This document shows positions 42,463 to 51,792 of a stretch of DNA of 64,000 nt, piece after piece (within the stretch, counting starts at the first letter, position 1; every line of letters starts with the position of its first letter). Source of the DNA: JAEUHM01 sp964538625 (GTDB lineage: Bacteria; Verrucomicrobiota; Verrucomicrobiia; Verrucomicrobiales; Verrucomicrobiaceae); NCBI GenBank assembly GCA_964538625.1, contig CAZIGH010000023.1, forward strand, positions 1-64,000. Reading direction: 5' to 3'. The notes under the pieces were generated by a model, which saw only the letters and a list, made by a program, of their open reading frames with translations, did no database searches and was not told where the DNA came from. The translations under genes and the position numbers were made by a program.

Positions 42463-43818
42463 TCACTTGCCGATGCAGAAGCTGCTGAACACCACGTCCA
42501 GCAACTCCTCAATGTCAACACGGCCCGAGATTTCGCCTAGAGCCTGAAGGGCCTCACGAAGCTCGAGCGCCGTAAACTCCGGTGCCTCCTCTCTCTCCAG
42601 ACAGTCCAGCGCCGCCACGAGTCCACTGCGCACCCTTTCCAGGCAGGCCTTGTGCCGTGCGTTGATGGCCACAGGATGCTCCATGCTCCACTGCCCGCCG
42701 CGCATCACCGCCTCAGCAAGCGCATCCCTCAGCAAATCCAGCCCCTCACGTGTGGCGCAGGAAAGTGGCACCCCCACCTTCCAACTGCTATGCGTGCCCA
42801 GGTCAGCCTTGTTGAGAATCAGAACACGCCTTCCCGCCAGCTCATCAGGAAGCTTCACCCTCTTCGCTTCGTCCGCCGGCACACTCCCATCCACCACCTC
42901 CAGGATCAAATCTGCCCGTTCGATCTCCCGCTGCGTCCTCTCCATGCCGAACTGCTCCAGTTCATCCCCGCCCTGCCGAAGGCCCGCCGTGTCCACCAGT
43001 CGCAGAGGAATGCCATGGACCTGGACTACCTCCTCGATCGTGTCCCGCGTCGTACCCGCCACAGGGCTCACGATGGCCCGCTCAAAGCCCAGAAGCACAT
43101 TCAGCAAGCTGCTCTTCCCCACATTCGGCTCACCGCAGATCACAGTGCGTGCTCCTTGGCGCAAAATGCGGCCATGCTCGCTTGTAGAGAGCAGCCGTTC
43201 GCATTTCTCACGCACCGCAGTGATCCGGCTGCGCAACGCCTCCCCCACGTCCGGTGAAATATCTTCCTCCGGGAAGTCAATGTACGCCTCCACATGCGCC
43301 AGCACCTCGATGAGTTCCTGCCGCATCTGCGACACGGCCTCGCCTATGAAGCCCTCCAGCTGCTCATTGGCCGCGCGCAGAGCCAGAGAAGACTGCGCCT
43401 GAATGAGATCCATCACCGCCTCCGCCTGCGTCAGATCCATCTTGCCGTTCAAAAAAGCACGTTGGGTGAACTCTCCCGGCTCTGCGGGACGCGCTCCCGC
43501 AGCCAGCAGCGCCTCCAGCACCTTTTGCGTCACCAGCACCCCACCGTGGCAGTGCAACTCCACCACGTCTTCGCCCGTGTAAGACACAGGGGCGACGAAG
43601 CGGATGACCAGGGCACGATCCAGCACCGCACCCATCCTGTCCCGCAGCGCCATCACCCGGGCACGCCGAGGCTCCAGCCTGTCTATGCCATCTCCAGCCA
43701 ACTGACGCACTACGGCCAGCGCACCATCTCCAGAGACACGCACCACGCTCACTGCCGCCTCACCCAGTGCGGTAGAGATGGCAGCTATCGTTTCAGTATG
43801 AGGCAGAGCAGACGTCAT
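42463..43818 (-). CDS. mnmE: tRNA modification GTPase MnmE
   Basis: MnmE works with MnmG to place the carboxymethylaminomethyl (or related) group on wobble uridine 34 of tRNAs. The 451-residue protein has the folate-binding N-terminal domain (SYTGEDVVELHCHGG near residue 79, PGEFTQRAFLNGKMDL), the G domain (GEPNVGKSSLLN at 229-240, SPVAGTTRDTI, VDTAGLR, NKAD) and the terminal FCIGK whose cysteine is essential. All key residues are intact. It stands alone, divergent from nothing closer than the sulfatase, 65 bp upstream on the same strand. Confidence 0.95.
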   Translation of the reverse strand: MTSALPHTETIAAISTALGEAAVSVVRVSGDGALAVVRQLAGDGIDRLEPRRARVMALRDRMGAVLDRALVIRFVAPVSYTGEDVVELHCHGGVLVTQKVLEALLAAGARPAEPGEFTQRAFLNGKMDLTQAEAVMDLIQAQSSLALRAANEQLEGFIGEAVSQMRQELIEVLAHVEAYIDFPEEDISPDVGEALRSRITAVREKCERLLSTSEHGRILRQGARTVICGEPNVGKSSLLNVLLGFERAIVSPVAGTTRDTIEEVVQVHGIPLRLVDTAGLRQGGDELEQFGMERTQREIERADLILEVVDGSVPADEAKRVKLPDELAGRRVLILNKADLGTHSSWKVGVPLSCATREGLDLLRDALAEAVMRGGQWSMEHPVAINARHKACLERVRSGLVAALDCLEREEAPEFTALELREALQALGEISGRVDIEELLDVVFSSFCIGK

Positions 43819-43883
43819 GCCTTACTCTGGCAAGGCACCGTGGAAGGGCAAAAACAAACACCCTCACCACCACGCAGCGTCCT

Positions 43884-45821
43884 TCAAAAATCCCAGCGTC
43901 TCGAGACACCGGAGGATGGCTTCATCTCCACCCAGTCCAGACTGAATGGCGCCTCCCCCCCAGGCAAGTAAAGACGCACGTGCTCCAGCGTCCCCTCCAC
44001 AGGGATCATCACCCTCGTTTCCCCTCCACCGGCAGGAAACTCCAGATCAACCGTCTGTCCTTCCGCCGGAAACGTTTCCTGATCTGACGTTCGCCACTGC
44101 ACCCTGCCCTTTCCTCCCGCACTTTCCGTTGCGAGACACAGCATCACGGGCCCCGCCAGCTTCAGACCGGTAGCGCCCAGGAAGGCACGCGGCGTTTCAC
44201 TCTTCACCAAGAGCTTCCCGTCTCCCTCCGTAGCAGTGCAGCCCTTCGGCACCCAAGGACGCTCCCCGCGTGGCCTCCCTTCGGCCACCCCCTTGTATGC
44301 CGGGTTCGGACGCGGGTAATCCGCCTCTGTCTCTTTCAGAAAGCCATCTATCAAACGGTCCAGTTCCTTCACCTTTTCCGGAAGGCTCGCTGCCAGATTG
44401 TTCGCCTCGCCCAGGTCCTGGTCCAAGTCATACAGCTCGTAACGCAGAGGATCCTCCGCAGTGGGCGTAAACCATCGGATCAGCTTCAGCGCACCCTTCC
44501 TCACCGTCACACCCCCGCGCCCCACACCGCCATGCGGAAAGTAGTTGAAGAACTGATCTCTCTTCAAATCCCCCTCACCCTTCAGCACACGGGCGTAGCT
44601 GACGCCATCCACCTTCTGCGCGGGAGGCACTTCCTCACCGAGCATCGACATCAGTGTGGGGTAAAAGTCAATGTGCCCCACCAGTGAAGCATTGCTCACT
44701 CCAGCCGGTATCTTCCCCGGCCAGCGCCAGATGAGCGGCACACGCGTGCCACCTTCATACAGTGTCCCCTTTCCATTCCTGAGAGGAGCATTGTTCGTCG
44801 GCGGTTGCACGCCCGCCCACTTGCGCCAGTCCGCCAGTTGCGGATTCTCCGCACCGCTCTTCTTCCGCTTGCCATCCTCTGCGGTGTTGCTGTGCACGTT
44901 GCCGCCATTGTCCGAGTTGAAGATCACGATCGTGTTATCCGCCAAGCCATTCCTTTCCAGACAATCAAGGATGCGGCCAAAGCACTCATCTACACTCTTG
45001 AGCATGGATGCCATGACAGGATTCCCCTGCCCCTGCGCCGCAGCCTTTTTGGCAAAATAGGCCGTGTACTCAGGCTTGTGACCCCACGGGCCGTGGACGC
45101 CATAACACCACAGATTGAGGAAAAACGGTCCCTCCTTGTTCGCAGTGATGAACTTCTCCGCCTCCTCAGCCTGCCGATCCACGATGTATTCTCCCTCTGG
45201 ACCGTCCGTGATGTTGCCCACCCTCACACGCCCCCGCGGCTCTCCCTCCGCCACTACACCGTAGGGCGAAAAATAGTCCCCCGGCGGTCCAGGATCAGGA
45301 TGGCAGTGAAACGTCACATCAAATCCCTGCTGCTCCGGCCAGTGCGGCCGTGTCAGACCCACATGCCACTTCCCAATGTGCGCCGTTCGGTAGCCCATCT
45401 CCTTCAGGGCTTCTGCATACGTGAACTCCGCCGGGTCCAGGTAGTTTTTGCTCTCCGGAGACAGCATGGGCTGGTTCGCCGGGCCTGTCTGCGGCAGGAA
45501 GACGTGCCCCTCCGGCTGAGGCGGCTGGTGCCCGCTCGCCGTGGTCACTCCGTGACGCGGTGGATGCTTGCCAGACAGCAGGGTGGCGCGTGTCGGCGAG
45601 CAAAGGGGGTTCGCATACGCTTGAGTAAACAGCATCCCCTCCTTCGCAAAGGCATCAATGCGCGGCGTCTCGTAGTATGCCGAGCCATAGACTCCGCAGT
45701 CTCGCCAGCCCATGTCATCCACCAGGAAAAACACCACATTCGGACGGGAAGCGGCCAAAGCAGCCGAACTGATCAAAGCCAACGCCAAAGCGCAAAGTCG
45801 AAACATCTGCCTGTAACGCAC
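43884..45821 (-). CDS. Secreted sulfatase with C-terminal extension
   Basis: This is a 645-residue exported sulfatase. After a signal peptide (ending AALAAS) come the metal-binding LVDDMGW (34-40) and the formylglycine motif CSPTR with Cys74, followed by TLLSGKHPPRHG. Further family motifs are GKWHVG and FNSDNGG, which supplies metal ligands. About 150 residues after the catalytic core form an extra beta-rich domain of unknown role. Maturation needs formylglycine-generating enzyme, which is not in this window. The substrate is a sulfated glycan, but the sulfatase subfamily cannot be assigned by eye. Confidence 0.9.
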   Translation of the reverse strand: MRYRQMFRLCALALALISSAALAASRPNVVFFLVDDMGWRDCGVYGSAYYETPRIDAFAKEGMLFTQAYANPLCSPTRATLLSGKHPPRHGVTTASGHQPPQPEGHVFLPQTGPANQPMLSPESKNYLDPAEFTYAEALKEMGYRTAHIGKWHVGLTRPHWPEQQGFDVTFHCHPDPGPPGDYFSPYGVVAEGEPRGRVRVGNITDGPEGEYIVDRQAEEAEKFITANKEGPFFLNLWCYGVHGPWGHKPEYTAYFAKKAAAQGQGNPVMASMLKSVDECFGRILDCLERNGLADNTIVIFNSDNGGNVHSNTAEDGKRKKSGAENPQLADWRKWAGVQPPTNNAPLRNGKGTLYEGGTRVPLIWRWPGKIPAGVSNASLVGHIDFYPTLMSMLGEEVPPAQKVDGVSYARVLKGEGDLKRDQFFNYFPHGGVGRGGVTVRKGALKLIRWFTPTAEDPLRYELYDLDQDLGEANNLAASLPEKVKELDRLIDGFLKETEADYPRPNPAYKGVAEGRPRGERPWVPKGCTATEGDGKLLVKSETPRAFLGATGLKLAGPVMLCLATESAGGKGRVQWRTSDQETFPAEGQTVDLEFPAGGGETRVMIPVEGTLEHVRLYLPGGEAPFSLDWVEMKPSSGVSRRWDF

Positions 45822-45946
45822 CCATTACCAGCCTCTTTCCCCACCCTTCGCCTCTGTGCATCAAAGTCGCAGGCAAGCTTCTTGAATCGTTCACTCATGA
45901 TCCATCGCTATGGACATCCCGGCGCGTTTCCCCTACAACCACACTC

Positions 45947-46900
45947 ATGGAACTTAGACTCATGCTCGGCACGCTGCTCGCCCTCATGCTCGCCGCTTGC
46001 AGCAAGCCCGCAGAAAATGGCACCGGCTCACGAGGCACCATCGCCGTATCGCTGCTCACCCTGGAGAACCCGTTTTTCAAAATCATCGGCGACCACCTTC
46101 AGGACGAGGCCGTAAAGCGTGGTTTCACCACACTCGTAGTCAGCGCGGACAAGGACATGGCCAAGCAGGGCAACCAAGTGAAGGACTTCATTGTCAAAAA
46201 AGTGGACGCCATCGTCCTCAGCCCCTGTGACCCGAAGTCCATCGTGCCAGTCATCCAGGAGGCCAATGCCGCAGGCATCCCCGTCTTCACCGTCGATATC
46301 CCATGCCCGGATCCTTCTGCAAAAGTAGTCACCCAGATCGCCACGGACAACTACGGTGGCGGAAAAGAAGCGGCACAGGCCATGATCGAAGTCCTCGGCA
46401 GCTCCGGCGGAAAAGTCGCCATCCTGCATCTCAAACAGGCCCAATCCTGCATCCTCCGCGTCAAAGGATTTCGTGAGGTCATCGACTCCCACAACACCAA
46501 GGGCGGCCCCACGATCGACATCGTCATGGAACTCGACGGTGGCGGTGCCAGAGACATCGGCTACCGCGCAGCGGAAGATGCCCTCCAGTCCCATCCCGAC
46601 CTCAGAGGCATCTTTGCCATCAATGACCCCTCCGCACTCGGTGCCCGTGCCGCACTGGAAAAGGCAAACAAGGCCGCACAGATCACCATCATCGGCTTCG
46701 ACGGCATGAGAGAGGGCAGGCAAGCCATCAAAGAAGGAAAAATCTATGCCGACCCCATCCAGTTCCCGGACCGCATGGGGCGCGAAATCGTGAAAGCCTT
46801 CGAAGCCTGGTCTCAAGGACGCGAGGTGCCGCCTGAGATCCTCATTCCCACCCAGCTCTACCGCCGCGCCGATGCAGAGGCAGACGCTGAACTGCGTTGA
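45947..46900 (+). CDS. Sugar ABC transporter substrate-binding lipoprotein
   Basis: This is a periplasmic binding protein of the ribose/galactose (PBP1, RbsB-like) family, 317 residues. A lipobox (LMLAACSK) replaces the usual free signal peptide. The family pattern is complete: TLENPFFKIIGDHLQDEA, KKVDAIVLSPCDPKSIVPVI, GIPVFTVDIP, TDNYGGGKEAA and IIGFDGMREGRQAI. It is followed by a permease gene six bases after the stop codon, and the two probably form one transport operon. The ligand is likely a pentose or another monosaccharide, but cannot be named. Confidence 0.88.
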   Translation: MELRLMLGTLLALMLAACSKPAENGTGSRGTIAVSLLTLENPFFKIIGDHLQDEAVKRGFTTLVVSADKDMAKQGNQVKDFIVKKVDAIVLSPCDPKSIVPVIQEANAAGIPVFTVDIPCPDPSAKVVTQIATDNYGGGKEAAQAMIEVLGSSGGKVAILHLKQAQSCILRVKGFREVIDSHNTKGGPTIDIVMELDGGGARDIGYRAAEDALQSHPDLRGIFAINDPSALGARAALEKANKAAQITIIGFDGMREGRQAIKEGKIYADPIQFPDRMGREIVKAFEAWSQGREVPPEILIPTQLYRRADAEADAELR

Positions 46901-46906
46901 GACCAA

Positions 46907-48214
46907 ATGAAAATCACCTTTTCCAAACTCCTCGCCCACTACGGCATGGTGGTGGTGCTCATCACACTCTGCGGCTTCTTCAGCGCCGTCACCTACACAG
47001 AGCAATCCCTCTCCGGCTCCGCAGCCATCCAGCAGCTCGCAGACACCGTCCAGCGTGGCCAGCGCGCCATCATCATCGGAGGAGCCACCACCGGAGAACT
47101 CGCCAGCAGCGTGGAACTCCGCAAGCAACTTGAAGCCAAAGCAGTCACCGTGCTCGAACAGGTGAATGGCGAGCCAAGAACCGCCCTTCTCGCCTTGCAG
47201 AAGCACGCATCCACCGGTGGAGTGGACGCCATTGTGTGCACCGAAATCTCAGCGCGTTGGCTGGTTTTTGAGACGATTGGTGAAGACCTTCCTAGCCTCG
47301 CCACCGCCCGCATCATCAAGCCACAGCGCTACTCCTACCCGAACTTTCTCAAGGCAGACAACCTGCTCAACATCGCCAACCAGATCGCCGTCATCGCCAT
47401 CGTCGCCATCGGCATGACCATGGTCATCATCGCCGGCGGCATCGACCTCGCAGTCGGCAGCTTCATCGCCCTCTCCGCCGTATTGGTCAGCACCTTCATC
47501 CGCGACTACGGAGGCGGCCCCCATGCCACCACACTCACTCTCACCGCTTGCAGCCTGGCTGCCATCCTGCTCTGCGGACTGCTCGGCGGCTTCTCCGGCC
47601 TCATGGTCACACGTTTCGACATCCCGCCCTTCATTGTCACCCTGGGAATGATGCTCGTAGCCAGCGGCCTCGCCTACCGGATCGCAGACGGACAATCCAT
47701 CTCCGCCATGCCAGATTCGTTTGTATGGCTCGGGCGCGGAGCCGACCTCCTCGGCCTGCCGAATGCCGTGCTCCTCATGTTTCTCCTCTACGGCCTCGCC
47801 CACATCCTCATGTCCTACACCGCGCTTGGCAGGCACCTGTATGCCGTGGGAGGAAACAGAGAGGCAGCCCAGATCTCCGGCATACCCATCGCCAGAACAC
47901 TGCTCACCACCTACATCGTCAGCGGCCTCCTCGCAGGGCTCGGCGGTGTCATCATGACCTCCCAGCTCAAGAGCGGCTCCCCAGCCTATGGTGTCATGTA
48001 CGAACTCTACGTCATCGCCGCCGTCGTCGTGGGTGGCACCAGCCTCAGCGGTGGAAAAGGGCGCATGGTCGGCACCCTCATCGGAGCCTTCACCATCGCC
48101 GTCATCCAAAACGGCATGAACCTCACCAACGTCGAAAGCTACACCCAGAAAATCGTCCTCGGTCTCGTCATCCTGGGTGCCGTGCTACTGGACCGGATGC
48201 GGCGCCGGACATGA
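46907..48214 (+). CDS. Sugar ABC transporter permease with large extracytoplasmic insertion
   Basis: This is an RbsC-type permease of 435 residues. The C-terminal 300 residues carry eight or so helices and the family sequences AGGIDLAVGSFIALSAVL, TRFDIPPFIVTLGMM, GGNREAAQISGI and VVGGTSLSGGKGRMVGTLIGA. Unlike typical RbsC, about 110 residues (roughly 30-140) lie between the first hydrophobic helix and the second. They look like an independent domain of mixed helices and strands, with GQRAIIIGGATTGELASSVE and a later IVCTEISARWLV. No ATPase gene accompanies the binding protein and permease; the next gene encodes an unrelated ATPase. Confidence 0.87.
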   Translation: MKITFSKLLAHYGMVVVLITLCGFFSAVTYTEQSLSGSAAIQQLADTVQRGQRAIIIGGATTGELASSVELRKQLEAKAVTVLEQVNGEPRTALLALQKHASTGGVDAIVCTEISARWLVFETIGEDLPSLATARIIKPQRYSYPNFLKADNLLNIANQIAVIAIVAIGMTMVIIAGGIDLAVGSFIALSAVLVSTFIRDYGGGPHATTLTLTACSLAAILLCGLLGGFSGLMVTRFDIPPFIVTLGMMLVASGLAYRIADGQSISAMPDSFVWLGRGADLLGLPNAVLLMFLLYGLAHILMSYTALGRHLYAVGGNREAAQISGIPIARTLLTTYIVSGLLAGLGGVIMTSQLKSGSPAYGVMYELYVIAAVVVGGTSLSGGKGRMVGTLIGAFTIAVIQNGMNLTNVESYTQKIVLGLVILGAVLLDRMRRRT

Positions 48215-48359
48215 GCACCCCTTGCCCTTAATGCCGAACACCCGCCCTTGCCGCACGCACCAGCCGCCGTTTCTGCCAGAACTTCTGCACTCCCGGCATT
48301 GCGTGCCGTCATTGCGTTCGCTAGTCTCACACCCTCCCGCACACTGACTTCTTTTCACC

Positions 48360-50834
48360 ATGACGATCACACCGGACCAATATGAAAAGCTGGGCACCTT
48401 TTACCTGGGCCGCGGCTACGACATCGACAAAAAAGAGCTCAAGGACGACCTCGTGCTCTATGACTCCAAGGACCTCGTGACCCACGGCGTGGTGCTCGGC
48501 ATGACAGGCTCCGGAAAAACAGGCCTCTGCCTCGCACTGCTCGAAGAAGCAGCCATGGACGGCATCCCCGTCATCGCCATTGATCCCAAAGGCGACATCG
48601 GCAACCTCTTGTTCACCTTCCCAGACCTTAGTGGCGAAAAGCTCAAGCCGTGGGTGAACGAGGATGACGCTCGGCGCAAAGGCGTGACGCTCGAAGAGTA
48701 TGCTGACAAGCAAGCTGAGACTTGGAAGAAAGGCCTTGGAGACTGGGGTCAGTCTCTGGACCGCATCAAGAAGCTCAGAGAGACCACCGAGATGAGCATC
48801 TACACCCCAGGCAGCAGTGCTGGTCTGCCCGTCTCCATCCTCAGCTCCCTCGACGCCCCGGAAGACGAAGTCATGGAGGACCGCGAGACCCTGGGTGACC
48901 GCATCGAGAGCACCGTGAGTTCCATCCTCGCCCTCTGTGACATCGCCGCAGATCCCGTCCAGTCCCGGGAGCACATCCTCATCTCCAACATCATCGGCCA
49001 CTGCTGGGCAAAGAAACAGAACGTCACCATCGAGAACCTCGTGCGCCTCATCCAGCAGCCGCCCGTGCGCAAGATCGGCGTCGAAAACGTGGACAACTTC
49101 TTCCCCGAAGACAAACGCAACGCTCTCGCGATGAAGCTCAACAACCTCATCGCCAGCCCAGGCTTCGCCGCCTGGATGCAGGGCGAGCCTCTCGACATCC
49201 AGCGCATGTATTACACCCCGGATGGCAAGCCACGCATCAGCATCTTCTGCATCGCTCACCTCAGCGACACCGAGCGCATGTTCTTCGTCTCCCTGCTCAT
49301 GAACCAGCTCCTCGGCTGGATGCGCGCCCAGAGCGGCACCACCTCCCTGCGCGCCTTGTTCTACATGGACGAGATCTTCGGCTACCTGCCGCCCACGGCC
49401 AATCCACCCAGCAAAAAACCCTTCATGATTCTCCTCAAACAAGCACGCGCCTTCGGACTCGGCCTGCTTGTCGCCACACAAAACCCCGTGGACCTGGACT
49501 ACAAAGCCCTCTCCAACATCGGCACCTGGTTCCTCGGCCGCCTGCAAACCGAGCGTGACAAAGCGCGTGTGCTAGATGGGCTCGAAGGCGCGCTCACCGC
49601 CCAGGGTGCCGGGTTTGACCGCTCCCAGCTTGACAAAATGCTCGCCTCCCTGGGGAACCGCATCTTCCTCATGAACAACGTCCATGAAGACGGCCCCATG
49701 GTATTCCACGTGCGCTGGGTCATGACCTACCTCCGCGGTCCGCTCGCACGCGCAGAAATCAAAAAACTCATGGACCCCGTGCGCCCACCGCCCAGCAACA
49801 CCAAAAACGCACAGGGAGAGGACGACGGCTTTGCACCACCAGGAGCCACCGCCAGCAGCAGCGGCGCACGCAACACTCACCGGCCCAAGCTCCCCGATGA
49901 CGTGGATGAATACTTCCTCCCCGTCGCCGCTGGTGTGGACTCGGATGCCCTTTGCTACGTGCCCGCCATCCTCCAGTCCGTCAGCGTCAACATCGACGAC
50001 CCTAAACGCAAGATCACCGGGCGCAGCATCGTCACCCGCGTCAATGGCATCGACATCGAAAACCAGAAAGTCCTCTGGGACAAAGCGCTCGACTTACCGA
50101 AAGACCTGGACGTCACCACCCTCGGGAAAAATCCGGAGGACGGCGAAGTCGAGTATGCAGACCTCCCCAGCGCCGCCATGAAGTCCAAGACCTACACCTC
50201 CATCAAGACCGCCTTCGTGGACTCCGTGTACGCCAGCCACTTCATCGAGGTCAACTACAGCCCCCTCCTGGACGCCTGGTCCAACCCCGGAGAAACGCTG
50301 GACCAGTTCAAGGCCCGCATCACCACCACCGCCCGCGAACTCCGGGACAAAGCTATCGAAGATCTCCGGGCCAAAACCGCCAAAACCGTCAAAGCACTCG
50401 AAGACAAAATGACCAAGGCACTGGACAAAATGGAAACCCAGAAAGCACAGGCATCCTCCGCCAAACTGCAAACCGCCATCCAAATCGGCACGGGGCTTCT
50501 CGGAGCCCTCTTCGGGCGCAAAGGGGGCATGGGAGCCATCGGCGGCATCGCCAAATCCACCACCGTCAGCAGTGCCTCACGCGCTTGGAAGGAAGGGCGG
50601 GAGGCCGCCAGTGCCGAGGCCGAGCTGGACCGCATGAAGGCCGAATACGAAGCCATCCACCGCCAAGTGGAGGACGAAACACAGTCCATCCGAGACAAGT
50701 ATGATCCGACCACCCTCGCCGTCGAGACTCAAAAAATCACCCCCGTGAAAAAGAACATCCAGCCCGTCGCCGTGGGCATCCTCTGGCTCCCGCACGAACG
50801 CCGCGGAAGCAGCTTGCGCAAAGCCTGGGCATAG
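48360..50834 (+). CDS. HerA-like ATP-binding protein with C-terminal coiled coil
   Basis: This is an 824-residue P-loop ATPase of the HerA/FtsK superfamily (helicase HerA central-domain type). Walker A is GMTGSGKT (47-54). A conserved IAIDPKGDIGNLLFTF strand follows, and Walker B lies in ALFYMDEIFGYLPP (near residue 335). GLGLLVATQNPVDLDYKALS contains the sensor region. Residues 680-800 form a charged, probably coiled-coil region around a small hydrophobic Gly-rich segment (LLGALFGRKGGMGAIGGIA). No NurA-like nuclease or other defence gene is next to it. The function may be DNA translocation, but this is an inference. Confidence 0.72.
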   Translation: MTITPDQYEKLGTFYLGRGYDIDKKELKDDLVLYDSKDLVTHGVVLGMTGSGKTGLCLALLEEAAMDGIPVIAIDPKGDIGNLLFTFPDLSGEKLKPWVNEDDARRKGVTLEEYADKQAETWKKGLGDWGQSLDRIKKLRETTEMSIYTPGSSAGLPVSILSSLDAPEDEVMEDRETLGDRIESTVSSILALCDIAADPVQSREHILISNIIGHCWAKKQNVTIENLVRLIQQPPVRKIGVENVDNFFPEDKRNALAMKLNNLIASPGFAAWMQGEPLDIQRMYYTPDGKPRISIFCIAHLSDTERMFFVSLLMNQLLGWMRAQSGTTSLRALFYMDEIFGYLPPTANPPSKKPFMILLKQARAFGLGLLVATQNPVDLDYKALSNIGTWFLGRLQTERDKARVLDGLEGALTAQGAGFDRSQLDKMLASLGNRIFLMNNVHEDGPMVFHVRWVMTYLRGPLARAEIKKLMDPVRPPPSNTKNAQGEDDGFAPPGATASSSGARNTHRPKLPDDVDEYFLPVAAGVDSDALCYVPAILQSVSVNIDDPKRKITGRSIVTRVNGIDIENQKVLWDKALDLPKDLDVTTLGKNPEDGEVEYADLPSAAMKSKTYTSIKTAFVDSVYASHFIEVNYSPLLDAWSNPGETLDQFKARITTTARELRDKAIEDLRAKTAKTVKALEDKMTKALDKMETQKAQASSAKLQTAIQIGTGLLGALFGRKGGMGAIGGIAKSTTVSSASRAWKEGREAASAEAELDRMKAEYEAIHRQVEDETQSIRDKYDPTTLAVETQKITPVKKNIQPVAVGILWLPHERRGSSLRKAWA

Positions 50835-50852
50835 ACCCACCCACGACCGACC

Positions 50853-51710
50853 TCACGGCTCCGCCTTAGGGTTGGCCATGAACTTGAGAAGCAGCGAACG
50901 CGCCGCATCGTCCTTTTCGGCGATGCGGTGGCCCACACTGCCGTGGTCGCGTCCGGGGATCTGGACACCCGTGATGTGCGGTTGCTTCGCCCCTTTGAGC
51001 AAAGCCACGAGAAAGGCGTTTTCTTCAGCGCGTGCTGGCATGTCGTTCTCTGCCCAAAGGATGAGCATCGGCGGCAGGCTCTTCTCAGCGGCATAACGAA
51101 CGGGCGCAGCCTCGTCCGCCGTGACGCTGAAACGCCCCAGACCACGTTCGCTACGGATGGCATAGTGCGTCATGGTCTGTCCACTTACCGGAATGAGACC
51201 GGCCAGCGTATCAGGGGCCACGCCGTGCCTTTCCAAAAGCCGCGCATCCATGCCCACCATAAGAGTGAGGTAGCCGCCCGCAGAATGGCCGCCAACGAAG
51301 ACCCGCTTCGCATCCCCGCCATGGTCCGAGGTGTGCCGCACGGTCCAGGCCACCGCCGCAGCAGCGTCCTCGAGATAAGCAGGGTAACCGGCCTTGGGAC
51401 TGAGACGGTAGTTCGGAACCACGACGGCCATTCCTTCCCCCGCAAGGCTGGCTGCGATTCTGACCGTCTCCTTGCCATCCTTGTTGCCGCCCGTCAGCCC
51501 TCCGCCGTGGAACCATACCAAGGTAGCAAAGGCATGACTGGCAGCGGGAAGATAGACATCCAGCACGCAGCGGGAGCGCTCATATTCGTCGGCGGATGCC
51601 GCCTCTTTGTATGGGACATCTGACAGGCTTGGAGTCTGAGCGAAACACAACGTGCCCCCAAGAATGGCGGCGAGCAAAATGCGGGAAGCAAGCAGGCGTA
51701 AAGGGTGCAT
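50853..51710 (-). CDS. Secreted alpha/beta hydrolase (carboxylesterase type)
   Basis: This is a predicted exported esterase of about 285 residues in the BD-FAE/hormone-sensitive lipase group. After a signal peptide (from the ATG at 51710) the oxyanion motif HGGGLTGG, the nucleophile elbow GHSAGG, and the late Asp (ILWAENDMPA) and His (GRDHGSVG) complete the alpha/beta hydrolase triad. It lies 82 bp downstream of a sulfatase on the same strand, so it is probably part of the same glycan-degradation operon and may remove acetyl or feruloyl groups. The longer upstream start was rejected. Confidence 0.8.
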   Translation of the reverse strand: MHPLRLLASRILLAAILGGTLCFAQTPSLSDVPYKEAASADEYERSRCVLDVYLPAASHAFATLVWFHGGGLTGGNKDGKETVRIAASLAGEGMAVVVPNYRLSPKAGYPAYLEDAAAAVAWTVRHTSDHGGDAKRVFVGGHSAGGYLTLMVGMDARLLERHGVAPDTLAGLIPVSGQTMTHYAIRSERGLGRFSVTADEAAPVRYAAEKSLPPMLILWAENDMPARAEENAFLVALLKGAKQPHITGVQIPGRDHGSVGHRIAEKDDAARSLLLKFMANPKAEP

Positions 51711-51792
51711 GGTAGGCGTGATTCTGTGTCTCATCTGACGGATCAAAGAATAGATGCTCAAGCGGAAAAGGGCCAACCGAAGAGGTGGTCCA

